NCBI RefSeq assembly: GCF_032925565.1
Contig: NZ_CP136708.1
Location: forward strand, 2,480,001 to 2,544,000
DNA length: 64,000 nucleotides
Direction: 5' to 3'
Source of the DNA: Alteromonas sp. CI.11.F.A3
GTDB taxonomy: Bacteria > Pseudomonadota > Gammaproteobacteria > Enterobacterales > Alteromonadaceae
Shown: positions 33,989-44,850 of the stretch, piece by piece
Layout of the letters: the number at the start of each line of letters is the position of its first letter
Numbering within the stretch: the first letter of the stretch is position 1
Made by a program: the position numbers and the translations under genes
The notes under the pieces: model-generated
Told to the model about the DNA's origin: nothing
The model's input: only the letters and a program-made list of their open reading frames with translations
The model's database searches: none

Positions 33989-36307
33989 ATGACCCATTTC
34001 ATTGAACATCTTGTTTTCTCTAACCGTAAATTGGTGGTAGCCCTTTTTGCTATCGCAACGGTATTTTTAGGCTTTCAAGCATCGCAAATGCGACTTGATG
34101 CTGGTTTTGAAAAAAATATTCCGCTTAATCATGAGTACATGAAAACCTATATTGAACATCGCCAAGATTTCGGTGGTGCGAACAATATCTTAGTTTCTGT
34201 TTGTGATAAGAACGACGATATATTCAATCAAAACTTTTTCGATACGTTAAAGAACGTACACGACCAATTATTTTTCATAAATGGTGTGAACCGTTCTCTC
34301 GTTATTTCACTGTTTTCTCCTTCTACCCGCTTTACTGAAATTGTAGAGGGCGGATTTGCTGGCGGGCCGGTTATTCCAGCGGACTTCAATTCAGCAAACC
34401 CAGCTGCGTTGGACTTAGTGGCTGCGAATATTGAAAAAGCCAATATTGTTGGTCGTCAGGTAGCCAGCGACTATAGCTGTGCCATGGTGACAGCACAGTT
34501 ACTGGATATCGACCCACAAACGGGTGAACCGTTAAATACACTTGCGTTAGCCGCTGAGCTTGAAGAGCAACTTCGCGGCGAGTATGAAAACGAAAATATT
34601 TCTATTCATATTATCGGCTTTGCCAAGATGATTGGTGATGTGGCCGATGGAGCGAAAGACGTATTGTTGTTTTTCGCTATTGCTATCGCGATAACAGCCA
34701 TCATGGTGTACTTCTTCTCTCGCAGTATCATGCTGACTATATTGCCGTTACTGTGTTCTGTTATTGCCGTTATCTGGCAGTTAGGTCTACTGACTTCGTT
34801 AGGGTTTGGAATGGATCCTATGTCGATCCTAGTGCCGTTCTTAGTTTTCGCTATTGGTGTAAGTCATGGCGTGCAAATGATTAACGCGGTAGAAAAACGT
34901 GCGGTAACAGGAATAGGTGCAAAACGTGCGTCTATGGCGGCGTTTAGAAGCTTGTTGGTACCAGGGGGCATAGCCTTACTTTCTGATACCGTCGGTTTCA
35001 TGACCTTATTGGTTATCGATATAGGTATTATTCGTGAGCTAGCGATTACAGCAAGTATGGGTGTTGCGGTTATTATCCTCACCAACCTAATGCTGTTACC
35101 GGTACTTATGAGCTTCTTAAAGCTTGATAAGAAGTACGTAGACAAGTTTGCAGGTAAAGAAAATAGTAACTCCCGCTTTTGGGCAATTATTTCTGCGTGT
35201 TCACGTAAAAAGCCAGCAGCCGTTATTTTAATCGTTACCGCCATATTATTCGGTTTTGGGCACTACCAAGCACAAAACATGAAGATAGGTGATTTGCATG
35301 CCGGCGCACCAGCGCTTCATGAGTCTTCACGTTATAACCAAGATACCTTCTTGATTACCGACAAGTATGAAGTCACAGTGGATTACATTTCTATTTTGGT
35401 GGAAACCACACCTGAAGCTTGTACGTCTCACAGCGTCATGAAAGCAATGGATGATTTTCAGTGGAAAATGGAGAACGTTCCAGGGGTGCAATCGGCTGTA
35501 TCGTTAGCATCTGTAGCTAAGATAGTGAATGCGGGTTATAACGAAGGTAATGTTAAATGGCAGGTTCTACCTCGTAATCAACAAACCTTAGTACAAGCTA
35601 TTTCTCGTGTGCCTACTTCGTCTGGCCTATTAAATGGTGATTGTTCCGTCATGCCGATTATTCTGTTTATGGAAGATCACAAGGCAGAAACCATTTCTCG
35701 AGTGGTAGATGCAGTGAAAGACTTCCGTACTGAGTATGAGACTGATGATATGTCGTTTAGTCTTGCGTCAGGCCCAGTAGGGGTTATGGCGGCGACGAAC
35801 GAAGCGGTAGAGGCTGCACAAGATCCAATGATGGTTTACGTCTTTGGTGCCGTTATCGCCCTATGCTTAATTAGCTTCCGTTCTATACGTGCAACCTTAG
35901 TGGTAGTTATTCCGCTGTATGTTGTATCTGTTTTAGCACAAGCGCTAATGACGTATCTGCAAATTGGTCTTACGGTATCAACCTTGCCAGTTATTGCGCT
36001 AGGTGTGGGTATCGGTGTTGACTATGGTATTTATATCTTATCGACGAAGAGCCTTATGCTTAAACAAGGAGCGACGGTACAAGAAGCTTACTTGGCTGCG
36101 CTAAAAGAGCGTGGTAGTGCGGTATTATTTACTGGTATTACCCTGGCAATAGGTGTGAGCACTTGGGTATTCTCCTCACTTAAGTTCCAAATGGACATGG
36201 GTATTTTGTTGACCTTTATGTTCGTGGTGAATATGTTAGGTGCAATTATCGTACTTCCAGCACTGGCTAGATTCTTGTGGTGGAATCGAAACGACCCCGG
36301 TGCATAA
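33989..36307 (+). CDS. RND/MMPL-family inner-membrane exporter
   Basis: 772 residues. TM1 (VVALFAIATVFLGF) is followed by a large periplasmic loop to about 225. Next come five clustered TM helices including an SSD-like block (LVPFLVFAIGVSHGVQMINAVEKRAVTGIGAKRA), a repeat of the same layout (periplasmic loop about 420-610), and a second block (LPVIALGVGIGVDYGIYILSTKS). The GVSHGVQM / GVGIGVDYGIY motifs are those of MMPL/HpnN-type lipid transporters rather than AcrB drug pumps. It is the energising part of the DUF1302-DUF1329-YCF48 system. Cargo is unknown; a hydrophobic compound is most likely. A strong terminator follows. Confidence 0.9.
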   Translation: MTHFIEHLVFSNRKLVVALFAIATVFLGFQASQMRLDAGFEKNIPLNHEYMKTYIEHRQDFGGANNILVSVCDKNDDIFNQNFFDTLKNVHDQLFFINGVNRSLVISLFSPSTRFTEIVEGGFAGGPVIPADFNSANPAALDLVAANIEKANIVGRQVASDYSCAMVTAQLLDIDPQTGEPLNTLALAAELEEQLRGEYENENISIHIIGFAKMIGDVADGAKDVLLFFAIAIAITAIMVYFFSRSIMLTILPLLCSVIAVIWQLGLLTSLGFGMDPMSILVPFLVFAIGVSHGVQMINAVEKRAVTGIGAKRASMAAFRSLLVPGGIALLSDTVGFMTLLVIDIGIIRELAITASMGVAVIILTNLMLLPVLMSFLKLDKKYVDKFAGKENSNSRFWAIISACSRKKPAAVILIVTAILFGFGHYQAQNMKIGDLHAGAPALHESSRYNQDTFLITDKYEVTVDYISILVETTPEACTSHSVMKAMDDFQWKMENVPGVQSAVSLASVAKIVNAGYNEGNVKWQVLPRNQQTLVQAISRVPTSSGLLNGDCSVMPIILFMEDHKAETISRVVDAVKDFRTEYETDDMSFSLASGPVGVMAATNEAVEAAQDPMMVYVFGAVIALCLISFRSIRATLVVVIPLYVVSVLAQALMTYLQIGLTVSTLPVIALGVGIGVDYGIYILSTKSLMLKQGATVQEAYLAALKERGSAVLFTGITLAIGVSTWVFSSLKFQMDMGILLTFMFVVNMLGAIIVLPALARFLWWNRNDPGA

Positions 36308-36328
36308 TATTTTTGCATAGCTAATCAT

Positions 36329-36354
36329 AAAAAAGGGCCGTAAGGCCCTTTTTT
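36329..36354 (+). terminator. Rho-independent terminator after the MMPL gene
   Basis: AAAAAAGGGCC / GGCCCTTTTTT stem with a GTAA loop; symmetrical A and T runs. Confidence 0.9.
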
Positions 36355-36479
36355 ATAGGCGTTTTTTGCATAGTTATCTATGCTGTTAATATAAGGTTAA
36401 AAAGGGGCTTTTAATACCTCTCAGTTTTAGCGAAAATAGCCGCGCAACTTAGCACTTACGACATTTATAAGGTTAACTA

Positions 36480-39400
36480 ATGACAGTCACCTCACAGCGA
36501 CACTCAGTACTGCTAGATAATGTATTTGCACTCATTGAAAAAAAGGTGGATGCCCAGCAGAAGTCACTCGTGCAGCAATTCGGACGCCTGTTGTATAAAA
36601 ATATCTCAAGTGATGACTTAGAAGATCGTAACGACAGCGATCTATATGGCGCCACTTTAAGCTTATGGAATGGGCTTGCTAAATTTGATAATTCAGCTCC
36701 CTACATACGAGTTTTCAACCCAGAAATAGAAAAACATGGTTGGCACTCAAGCCATACCATTGTTGAAATAATTGTTAGAGACATGCCGTTTCTTGTAGAT
36801 TCGGTTCGTATGTCACTCAACCGATTAAATATTACTGCGCATTTATTTTTGCATAGCCCAATTGGAATAAAGCGAAATAATAAAAACCAAGTGGCGGAAT
36901 TTGCAGAGCCTGGCAAGACCGTTGAAAATGCCAGAAAAGAAACCGTAATTTTTATCGAGGTTGACCATCAAAGTGCGAAAAAAGACATTGATGAATTAAC
37001 TAAAGAATTACACTCAGTCGTAGACGAAGTGTCGTTGGCGGTGAAAGACTGGCAAGAAATGACCACTAAGTTAGAAACGGTGGTTAAAGACAGTACAAAG
37101 CTAAACTGGCCCGTGTCTGCTGATGAAAAGAAACAAACTAAAGCTTACTTACAATGGTTAAGCGACCACAACTTTACCATGATGGGTTATCGTTATTACG
37201 AAGTGAAGGCCATAGAAGGCGACCATCGCTGGATTCCGTCTAACGATACCAGCTTAGGTTTATTAAAGAACTCTATTAACGACAGAGAGCGCCTGTTGTC
37301 GAAATTACCGGCCAGTGCAAGAGCAGAGGCACTAAGTCAAAGTCCGTTAATTTTGACCAAAACCAATTCGCGTGCTCGTGTTCATCGTCCTGCTTATATG
37401 GATTATGTTGGCGTGAAAGCGTTTAACAAAGACGGTCAAGTTGTGGGTGAGCACCGCTTCCTTGGTCTTTATTCTGCGTCTTTCTATAATCAAAGTGTGA
37501 CGCAGCTTCCTATGTTGAGGGAAAAAATTCAGCGTATTTGCGATTTATCTGGCTATGAACCCGGTACCCATGCCTTTAAAGCCTTCGTTAATATTGTAGA
37601 AACCTACCCTCGTGATGAGCTACTGCAAACACCAGCGGAAGAGTTAGCGCAAATCGTGATGGGCATATTCCAGATGCAAGAGCGGGGTATTTCACGCTTA
37701 TTTATTCGCAAAGATGTATTTGGGCGCTTCTTCTCGTGTATGGTATTTGTACCTCGTGAGCGTTATAACACGCAATTACGTGTAGACACCCAAGCGCTAC
37801 TAAAAGCGTCGTTAGGTGCTAAAGAAGAAGTTGAATTTACTACGTTCTTTTCTGAATCTGTGTATGCGCGCACGCATTACATTGCTAGGGTCAACGACAA
37901 CAACGCGGAATTTGATGTGAAGGAAATAGAACGCAATATTATTGAGCTGACTAAAACATGGAGCGATCGATTAGCTTCATCTATTTCAGCGGCACACGGT
38001 GAAGCCCAAGGTAAAGCCCTTGAGCGTAAATATAGCAATGCGTTTTCCCGTAGCTATATGGAACAGAACTTACCGGGTGATGCCCTTGTTGATATTGGCA
38101 AAATTGAACAGTTAGATGATGATCATACTCTCGACATGTTGTTTTACCGTCCACAAGAAGAGCAGTCTGACAGCCAAGTAGTGAAGCTTAAGTTGTTCCA
38201 TCGTGCTGAGCCTATCCATCTTTCTGACGTACTGCCTATGCTTGAAAACTTCGGTTTGCGCGTAATCGATGAAAGCCCGTACAAGATTACCTGCCCAGAT
38301 GGTTTTAGAAACTGGGTGATGGACTTCACCATGTTACATAAAAGTGGTCAACACTTTGACATGGAACGTGCTCAAACCTTATTCCAAGATGCCTTTGCGA
38401 AAGTATGGAATAACGACTTAGAAGACGATGCATTTAACCGCTTAATTTTGGGTGCAAATTTAACCGGCCGTAAAGTCACTATTTTACGTGCGTACGCAAA
38501 ATACATGCGTCAAACCGGCAGCTCATTCAGTCGTGATTACATTGCGAATACGTTAGCGAATTACCCTGATATTGCCCGCTTGCTCGTGGAGTTTTTCGAC
38601 CAGCGCATTAATCCTAAGAAAAAACGTAGCGCGAAAAAAGAAGAAGCGTTACTTGAGAATATTAAGACTCAGTTAGACAGCGTGAGTAATTTAGATGACG
38701 ACAGAATTATACGTCGTTATTTAGATATGATGTCGGCAACCCTTCGTACCAACTTCTATCAGCCCGATGAAGCAGGCAATGAAAAATCTTATGTGTCATT
38801 TAAGATGCTGCCTGAAATGATCCCTGATATGCCGTTACCCCTGCCTAAATTCGAAATTTTTGTTTATAGCCCACGTTTAGAGGGTGTGCATTTACGCGGC
38901 GGAAAGGTAGCCCGTGGAGGACTTCGTTGGTCAGATCGCCAAGAAGATTTCCGAACTGAAATTTTAGGCTTAGTAAAAGCACAGCAAGTAAAAAATACGG
39001 TGATTGTGCCTGTTGGTGCCAAAGGTGGGTTTGTTTGTAAAAAGCTCCCCGTTGGCGAAGGCAGAGAAGCGATTCAGGCTGAAGGCCAGGCGTGCTATCG
39101 CACCTTTATCACCAGTTTGCTTGATATCACAGACAACATTGTAAACGGTGAGGTAGTGCCACCTAAAGATGTGGTGCGATTAGATGAAGATGACCCGTAT
39201 TTGGTTGTAGCGGCCGATAAAGGCACCGCTACCTTCTCTGATATCGCTAACGGTATTGCTGATGAATTTGGCTTTTGGTTAGGCGATGCGTTTGCCTCAG
39301 GCGGCAGCGTAGGTTATGACCATAAGAAAATGGGTATCACTGCCCGTGGCGGATGGGAGTCTGTTAAACGTCACTTCCGTGAAATCGGTATCGATTGTCA

Positions 39401-41318
39401 AACCACAGAATTCACTGCGGTGGGTGTGGGTGATATGGCGGGTGACGTATTTGGTAACGGCATGCTTTTATCTAAGCACACCAAATTAATATCGGCGTTT
39501 AACCATTTACATATCTTCTTCGATCCCGATCCAGATGCAGCAGCAAGTTACAAAGAGCGCGCTAGATTGTTCGAAAACCCACGGTTAAGTTGGGAAGATT
39601 ATGATTCAAAATTGATTTCAAAAGGTGGCGGTATTTTCAGCCGTTCTTCGAAATCGATTAAGCTCACACCAGAAATGAAGAAGTGGTTAGGTACCCGTCA
39701 AATGACGATGACGCCAAACGAACTTATCCATAACATTTTAAAAATGCCTGTGGACTTGCTTTGGAATGGTGGTATCGGAACTTATGTTAAGAGCTCTAAA
39801 GAGTCTCATGCGGAAGTGGGCGACAGAGCCAATGACGACTTACGTTTAAATGGTAAAGACGTACAAGCTAAAATTGTAGGCGAGGGCGGTAACCTAGGCT
39901 TAACTCAGCTAGGGCGAATTGAATATGCTGCTTCCGGCGGTCGCGTAAACACCGACTTCATCGATAACGTAGGTGGTGTTGATTGTTCCGATAACGAAGT
40001 GAATATCAAAATCTTGCTTAACAGCGTGGTAAACGACGGCGAGCTTACGGTTAAACAGCGCAACAATTTACTGCACGAGATGACCGACGATGTATCGCGG
40101 ATTGTGATTAAAGATTGTTATCGTCAAACTCAATCTATTTCGATTACAGAGATGTCAGGCGTAAGCTTATTGAAAGAACAGCTTCGCTTTATTCACGGTT
40201 TAGAGCGTGAAGGGCAACTTAACAGAGAGCTTGAGTTCATCCCCAGCGATGATGAAATTTCCGATAGAGTAGCGTCAGATCGTGGTCTAACTCGACCTGA
40301 ACTTAGTGTTTTGATTGCCTATGGAAAAATGGTGTTAAAAGATGCACTGAATATTCCTGAAATCACTGATAACCCTTACCACGGTAAATTGCTGCTTCAA
40401 GCATTCCCTGAAGTGTTACGTGAGAAGTTCAGTACACATATGCAGCAGCACCCACTTAGAAGCGAAATTATTGCCACTAAATTAACTAATAATATGGTTA
40501 ATGATATGGGCCTTAATTTTATGTTCCGTATTCAAGAAGAAACCGGCGCGAGCGTAGATGACATTGCCAATGCCTACGCCATTGTGCACGGTATTTTTGA
40601 TATGGAAACGCTATGGAGTCGTATTGAAGACTTAGATAACGTTATTTCCGCTAAGCTACAGCTTAAGATGCTAGATGAAGCTCGCCGCATTATGCGCCGC
40701 GCCGCACGCTGGTATATTAGGCATGGTAATAAAGCCTTGTCGATTGAAGAGGCTATTGCGAGCTACCGTGAAACTTTTAATACGTTATCTAAGAATCTGC
40801 AGAACTACTTGGTAGAAGCTGAATATTCACAACTGGAAGAAAAAACAAGCACTTACGTAGCTCAAGATGTACCGAAGGATATTGCGTATCAAGTAGCGAG
40901 CTTCTCAAATATGTTCTCGAGTTTCGACTTAGCACACATTGTTGCCGCCGAAAAACATACCGTTGATGTTGTGGCTCGTTTGTACTTCCAGCTTGGCTCT
41001 AAACTTGAGTTACATTGGTTCTTAGATCAAATTAACAATCAAGCAGTCAGCAATCATTGGCAAGCTCTCGCCCGCGCGTCTTACCGGGAAGAATTGGATT
41101 GGCAGCAGCGTTCCATAGCCGCTAATCTTCTTCAAATTAACCCAGAGGCTAGCGATGCAGACAAAATTTTGGAAGATTGGATGCAGAGCAACCAAGTGTT
41201 GTTGAAACGCTGGTATCATATGATGTCAGAGTTTAAGACCAGCTCAACCCACGAATTTGCAAAATTTTCTGTCGCATTACGTGAATTGATGCTTTTAAGC
41301 GTGAAGTCTAGCCATTAG
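36480..41318 (+). CDS. gdhB: NAD-specific glutamate dehydrogenase, large (about 180 kDa) class
   Basis: Catabolic L-glutamate dehydrogenase of 1612 residues, the length of the P. aeruginosa GdhB/Streptomyces type. The N-terminal third carries ACT-like regulatory regions (for example [21 protein letters not shown] and [14 protein letters not shown]). The dehydrogenase core begins near 790 with [38 protein letters not shown] (catalytic Lys region) and [18 protein letters not shown] (nucleotide-binding). A C-terminal helical domain follows. It converts glutamate to 2-oxoglutarate and ammonium and so links peptide catabolism (see the S8 protease and PepN) to the TCA cycle. Monocistronic, with terminator. 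Confidence 0.95.
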   Translation: MTVTSQRHSVLLDNVFALIEKKVDAQQKSLVQQFGRLLYKNISSDDLEDRNDSDLYGATLSLWNGLAKFDNSAPYIRVFNPEIEKHGWHSSHTIVEIIVRDMPFLVDSVRMSLNRLNITAHLFLHSPIGIKRNNKNQVAEFAEPGKTVENARKETVIFIEVDHQSAKKDIDELTKELHSVVDEVSLAVKDWQEMTTKLETVVKDSTKLNWPVSADEKKQTKAYLQWLSDHNFTMMGYRYYEVKAIEGDHRWIPSNDTSLGLLKNSINDRERLLSKLPASARAEALSQSPLILTKTNSRARVHRPAYMDYVGVKAFNKDGQVVGEHRFLGLYSASFYNQSVTQLPMLREKIQRICDLSGYEPGTHAFKAFVNIVETYPRDELLQTPAEELAQIVMGIFQMQERGISRLFIRKDVFGRFFSCMVFVPRERYNTQLRVDTQALLKASLGAKEEVEFTTFFSESVYARTHYIARVNDNNAEFDVKEIERNIIELTKTWSDRLASSISAAHGEAQGKALERKYSNAFSRSYMEQNLPGDALVDIGKIEQLDDDHTLDMLFYRPQEEQSDSQVVKLKLFHRAEPIHLSDVLPMLENFGLRVIDESPYKITCPDGFRNWVMDFTMLHKSGQHFDMERAQTLFQDAFAKVWNNDLEDDAFNRLILGANLTGRKVTILRAYAKYMRQTGSSFSRDYIANTLANYPDIARLLVEFFDQRINPKKKRSAKKEEALLENIKTQLDSVSNLDDDRIIRRYLDMMSATLRTNFYQPDEAGNEKSYVSFKMLPEMIPDMPLPLPKFEIFVYSPRLEGVHLRGGKVARGGLRWSDRQEDFRTEILGLVKAQQVKNTVIVPVGAKGGFVCKKLPVGEGREAIQAEGQACYRTFITSLLDITDNIVNGEVVPPKDVVRLDEDDPYLVVAADKGTATFSDIANGIADEFGFWLGDAFASGGSVGYDHKKMGITARGGWESVKRHFREIGIDCQTTEFTAVGVGDMAGDVFGNGMLLSKHTKLISAFNHLHIFFDPDPDAAASYKERARLFENPRLSWEDYDSKLISKGGGIFSRSSKSIKLTPEMKKWLGTRQMTMTPNELIHNILKMPVDLLWNGGIGTYVKSSKESHAEVGDRANDDLRLNGKDVQAKIVGEGGNLGLTQLGRIEYAASGGRVNTDFIDNVGGVDCSDNEVNIKILLNSVVNDGELTVKQRNNLLHEMTDDVSRIVIKDCYRQTQSISITEMSGVSLLKEQLRFIHGLEREGQLNRELEFIPSDDEISDRVASDRGLTRPELSVLIAYGKMVLKDALNIPEITDNPYHGKLLLQAFPEVLREKFSTHMQQHPLRSEIIATKLTNNMVNDMGLNFMFRIQEETGASVDDIANAYAIVHGIFDMETLWSRIEDLDNVISAKLQLKMLDEARRIMRRAARWYIRHGNKALSIEEAIASYRETFNTLSKNLQNYLVEAEYSQLEEKTSTYVAQDVPKDIAYQVASFSNMFSSFDLAHIVAAEKHTVDVVARLYFQLGSKLELHWFLDQINNQAVSNHWQALARASYREELDWQQRSIAANLLQINPEASDADKILEDWMQSNQVLLKRWYHMMSEFKTSSTHEFAKFSVALRELMLLSVKSSH

Positions 41319-41342
41319 AATACACGCTATCAAAAATGACGA

Positions 41343-41366
41343 AGCCCTGTAAAACAGGGCTTTTTT
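41343..41366 (+). terminator. Rho-independent terminator of the NAD-GDH gene
   Basis: AGCCCTGT / ACAGGGCT with an AAA loop and six T residues, 25 bp after the stop. It lies in front of the pyrD start, which argues against the in-frame pyrD start at 41336. Confidence 0.9.
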
Positions 41367-41395
41367 ATACCAAACACAAGCGAAAACAAACACCT

Positions 41396-42403
41396 ATGCA
41401 ATCATTAGTGCAAAAACTGTTGCTTCAATGCGAACCCGAAAAAAGCCATGATTTTACTATCAACTGGTTAAATAAAACGCAACACACGCCGTTGAAGTGG
41501 GCTTACAGCACCACAACAATTAAAAAGCCAGTCACGATTGCAGGTATAACCTTTGATAATCCTGTGGGTTTGGCGGCAGGCTTAGACAAAAATGGCGATT
41601 GTATAGATGCATTTGCCGAAATGGGGTTTGGTTTCGTAGAAATTGGTACGGTTACGCCTCGCCCACAAGCCGGTAACCCTAAGCCTCGGTTATTTCGTAT
41701 TCCTGAAAAACAGGCCATCATTAACCGAATGGGCTTTAACAACAAAGGCGTTGACCACTTAGTTTCTCAAGTGAAAAAAGCCCAGTTTAAAGGGCCCATT
41801 GGCATCAATATTGGTAAAAATAAAGATACTGATGATGCTAAAGCACTTGATGATTATCTTATTTGTTTGAACAAGGTTTATCCTTACGCCAGTTATGTGA
41901 CTATTAACATTTCTTCACCCAATACTCCTGGGCTTAGAAATCTTCAGTATGGTGAAGCGCTAGATGCGTTATTGGTAGGCCTTAAAGCAGCGCAAGAAAC
42001 CTTGACGCAAACTCACGGTAAATACGTACCGCTATTTATTAAAATTGCACCAGATTTATCAGATGGCGAAATACAAAGTATTGCGCAATCGTTACTCGCC
42101 AGCAAAATGGATGGCGTTATTGCTACTAATACCACGCTGTCTCGTGATGCCGTTCAAGGGTTAAAGCATGCTGATGAAATGGGCGGTTTGAGCGGTTCTG
42201 TCTTAACTGACATGAGCCTGAACGTAACGAAAAAGCTATCTAGTGCCCTTGATAGAGCCATTCCTATCATAGGTGTGGGCGGTATCGATTCTCCTGAAAC
42301 CGCAAAAGCACGTTTAGATGCAGGAGCATCACTAGTTCAGGTATACTCTGCGTTCATTTATCAGGGGCCCGACCTCGTTAAACGCATTGTAAAAGCGCTA
42401 TAA
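41396..42403 (+). CDS. pyrD: Dihydroorotate dehydrogenase (quinone), class 2
   Basis: Membrane-associated FMN enzyme oxidising dihydroorotate to orotate with ubiquinone in pyrimidine synthesis. 335 residues from the ATG at 41396 (E. coli 336). The N-terminal amphipathic quinone-tunnel helices are present ([20 protein letters not shown]). Then [43 protein letters not shown] and the class 2 catalytic serine region [17 protein letters not shown]-binding [11 protein letters not shown] near the C-terminus. A longer in-frame start (41336) would overlap the upstream terminator and is rejected. Confidence 0.96.
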   Translation: MQSLVQKLLLQCEPEKSHDFTINWLNKTQHTPLKWAYSTTTIKKPVTIAGITFDNPVGLAAGLDKNGDCIDAFAEMGFGFVEIGTVTPRPQAGNPKPRLFRIPEKQAIINRMGFNNKGVDHLVSQVKKAQFKGPIGINIGKNKDTDDAKALDDYLICLNKVYPYASYVTINISSPNTPGLRNLQYGEALDALLVGLKAAQETLTQTHGKYVPLFIKIAPDLSDGEIQSIAQSLLASKMDGVIATNTTLSRDAVQGLKHADEMGGLSGSVLTDMSLNVTKKLSSALDRAIPIIGVGGIDSPETAKARLDAGASLVQVYSAFIYQGPDLVKRIVKAL

Positions 42404-42439
42404 TTAGCCAAAGCGACACATTACAGTTTTATACACTCA

Positions 42440-42463
42440 AGCGTGTGTTAATAAACACACGCT
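42440..42463. repeat. Perfect 10-bp hairpin between pyrD and rlmKL
   Basis: AGCGTGTGTT - AATA - AACACACGCT. It lies 37 bp after pyrD and 16 bp before rlmKL with no T-run on either side. It may be an mRNA-stabilising hairpin or an operator rather than an intrinsic terminator. Confidence 0.55.
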
Positions 42464-42478
42464 CTATCAGGTAATTGA

Positions 42479-44620
42479 ATGAATACTATTCTGGCAACAA
42501 CCAGCCGCGGTCTTGACGAACTCCTTAAGCAAGAAATACTCAATTTGTGCCCAGATGCAGAAATTAAACAGTCTCCGGGCATGTTGCAGTTTGAAGGAAG
42601 CAAAGAAGACGCTTACAAGCTTTGTCTTTGGTCTCGCTTAGCCAACCGTGTTATTTGGATCTTAGGCACAGGAAAGGCAGGCAATGCTGAAGAATTGTAT
42701 AAGACAGCCATGGATATTGATTGGCAGATGCATATGGAATCTCGCCATACGTTGTCAGTGCAATTTATTGGTACTAACTACGAAATTAAGAACACCCAAT
42801 TCGGCGCGGTAAGAATTAAAGATGCCATTGTTGATCAATTCGTAGAAGAAGGCCAAGCTCGCCCGTCGGTTGAGCGCAAAATGCCAGATTTCCCCGTGTA
42901 CGCCAGACTTCAACGAGATAACGTGATTATTGGTCTTGATATGGCCGGTGCAAGTTTGCACCAACGTTCATATCGTCAAGAAACGGGTGATGCACCACTT
43001 AAAGAACATATTGCCTGCGCCATGTTAATGCGCAGTGGCTGGGCAGAAAACATGGACAAGCCTTTGGCTGACATGATGTGCGGTTCGGGTACTATTGCAA
43101 TTGAAGCAGCTTTTATGGCACGTAATATTGCCCCAGGCATAAAGCGTGAGTATTGGGGCTTTAGTAAATGGCTAAGCCACGATGCCGCTTACTGGGATTC
43201 ATTAGTCAATGATGCCATTGCGAACCAAACAGAAAGTAAAAGCGAAATTTTTGCTGCCGATTACAACCGCAGAATGATTGCCATAGCCAAAGACAATGCT
43301 GACTACGCAGGCGTATTTAACGATATTAAATTCAGCAACCAAGACGCCACTAAGTCGTCACCGCCGGTTGCAACGCCAGGTTACATGGTGTCTAACCCAC
43401 CTTACGGTGAGCGTTTAGGTGAACTAACCGCCCTTATTCCGCTTTTCAGTGAATGGGGTAAGCGCTTTAAAGAAGCATGGAAAGGTTGGCACGTTTCATT
43501 GCTTAGCAGCAACCGAGACTTATTGCGTGTGTTAAAACTTCGCGCAACCAAAGACTACGGTATGAACAACGGTAAGCTAGAGTGCCGGTTGGTCAATTAT
43601 GTGCTGAGCGAAGAAAACACGGTTCAGTTCACAGAAGATGCATCGAACCATGAGTTTGCAAATCGCTTAAAGAAAAATCTTAAGAAAATGAAGGGTTGGA
43701 TCAACAAAGTTGATACTAACTGTTATCGTATTTACGATGCCGACTTGCCCGATTACAACGTGGCAATTGATAGGTACGGCGATTGGTTGGTAGTACAAGA
43801 ATACGCTCCGCCTAAAACCGTATCGGAAGACAAAGCTCGTAAACGCTTGCAAGAAGTACTACTTTATTTGCCGACCGTTACCGGTGTATCGCCTAAGCAA
43901 ATTGTGCTTAAAGTGCGCAGTCAGCAAAAGGGTACTAAGCAGTACGAAAAAATTAACCAGTCTGGCACCATGATGGAAGTGTACGAAAACGGTGCGCGCT
44001 TATTGGTGAACTTGACCGATTATTTAGATACTGGTTTGTTTTTAGATCATAGAAACACTCGTCAAAAAGTTATGCAGCTTGCCAAAGGTAAAGACGTACT
44101 TAACTTATTTGCTTATACCGGTAGTGTGTCTGTGTTTGCAGCTAAAGGCGGTGCGAAGTCAGTCACTACCGTTGATATGTCTAACACCTATTTAGACTGG
44201 GCGAAAAAGAATGTGGCGCTTAATAAACTAAATGGCCCACATGCTTTTGTTCAAGCCGACTGCACATCGTGGTTAAGCGATCATAAAGGTAAATACGATT
44301 TAATTTTTATCGACCCACCTTCGTTTTCAAATTCTAAGCGTATGCAAAGCACATGGGATGTACAACGCGACCACGTTACTATGCTAACGAATGCCAGAAA
44401 CTGCTTAAACGATGGCGGTACGTTAATTTTCTCTAACAATAAACGCGGGTTTAAGTTAGATGAAGAGGCATTGCAAGCCTTAGGTTTCACTATTGAAAAT
44501 ATTACTCAAGAAACCATACCCGAAGATTTTTCTCGTCGCGGAAATATTCATAAGTGCTGGATCTTGTCGTTATCGAGAGATGCTTTATTAAAAGAAGCAT
44601 TATCAAGCGAAGCGTTATGA
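42479..44620 (+). CDS. rlmL: 23S rRNA methyltransferase RlmK/RlmL fusion (G2069-N7 / G2445-N2)
   Basis: Bifunctional SAM-dependent enzyme of 713 residues (E. coli 702). The N-terminal half has a THUMP domain (about 45-155, ALSVQFIGTNYEIKNTQFGAVRIKDAIVD is split here) and the RlmL Rossmann fold with DMMCGSGTIAIEAA and VSNPPYGERLGE. The C-terminal half has the RlmK fold with DHRNTRQKV, NLFAYTGSVSVFAAKGGAKSV and IDPPSFSNSKR. Its TGA overlaps the ATG of the glutaredoxin-like gene. Confidence 0.95.
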   Translation: MNTILATTSRGLDELLKQEILNLCPDAEIKQSPGMLQFEGSKEDAYKLCLWSRLANRVIWILGTGKAGNAEELYKTAMDIDWQMHMESRHTLSVQFIGTNYEIKNTQFGAVRIKDAIVDQFVEEGQARPSVERKMPDFPVYARLQRDNVIIGLDMAGASLHQRSYRQETGDAPLKEHIACAMLMRSGWAENMDKPLADMMCGSGTIAIEAAFMARNIAPGIKREYWGFSKWLSHDAAYWDSLVNDAIANQTESKSEIFAADYNRRMIAIAKDNADYAGVFNDIKFSNQDATKSSPPVATPGYMVSNPPYGERLGELTALIPLFSEWGKRFKEAWKGWHVSLLSSNRDLLRVLKLRATKDYGMNNGKLECRLVNYVLSEENTVQFTEDASNHEFANRLKKNLKKMKGWINKVDTNCYRIYDADLPDYNVAIDRYGDWLVVQEYAPPKTVSEDKARKRLQEVLLYLPTVTGVSPKQIVLKVRSQQKGTKQYEKINQSGTMMEVYENGARLLVNLTDYLDTGLFLDHRNTRQKVMQLAKGKDVLNLFAYTGSVSVFAAKGGAKSVTTVDMSNTYLDWAKKNVALNKLNGPHAFVQADCTSWLSDHKGKYDLIFIDPPSFSNSKRMQSTWDVQRDHVTMLTNARNCLNDGGTLIFSNNKRGFKLDEEALQALGFTIENITQETIPEDFSRRGNIHKCWILSLSRDALLKEALSSEAL

Positions 44621-44850
44621 AAATAATGTTTTACACGGGGCCACAGTGTAGTTTGTGCGATTTAGCCGACATTGAGTTGGCTAATACGCAGCAGTTTTCT
44701 TCGTTAAACGTCGAAAAAGTAAATATTCGTAATAGCACCGATTTGTATCATTTATACGGTGCTCGCATTCCTGTATTGAAACGGGAAGACAATGGCGCCG
44801 AAATTGGCTGGCCATTTGATACCAACGCATTGGAGACATTCTTACAGTGA
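44617..44850 (+). CDS. Glutaredoxin-like (DUF836) protein
   Basis: 77 residues. Thioredoxin-fold start KIMFYTGPQCSLCDLAD with a CxxC-type pair (CSLC), followed by RIPVLKRED, where the cis-proline precedes the thioredoxin-fold strand. I choose the ATG at 44617, coupled to rlmL by ATGA overlap; a longer in-frame start inside rlmL (44554) is unlikely. Redox partner unknown. It overlaps the uup start by 4 bp. Confidence 0.88.
   Translation: MKIMFYTGPQCSLCDLADIELANTQQFSSLNVEKVNIRNSTDLYHLYGARIPVLKREDNGAEIGWPFDTNALETFLQ

Noticed and set aside
34864..35244. 126-codon minus-strand frame inside the MMPL gene
   Set aside because: Antisense shadow; the plus strand encodes clear TM and MMPL motifs.
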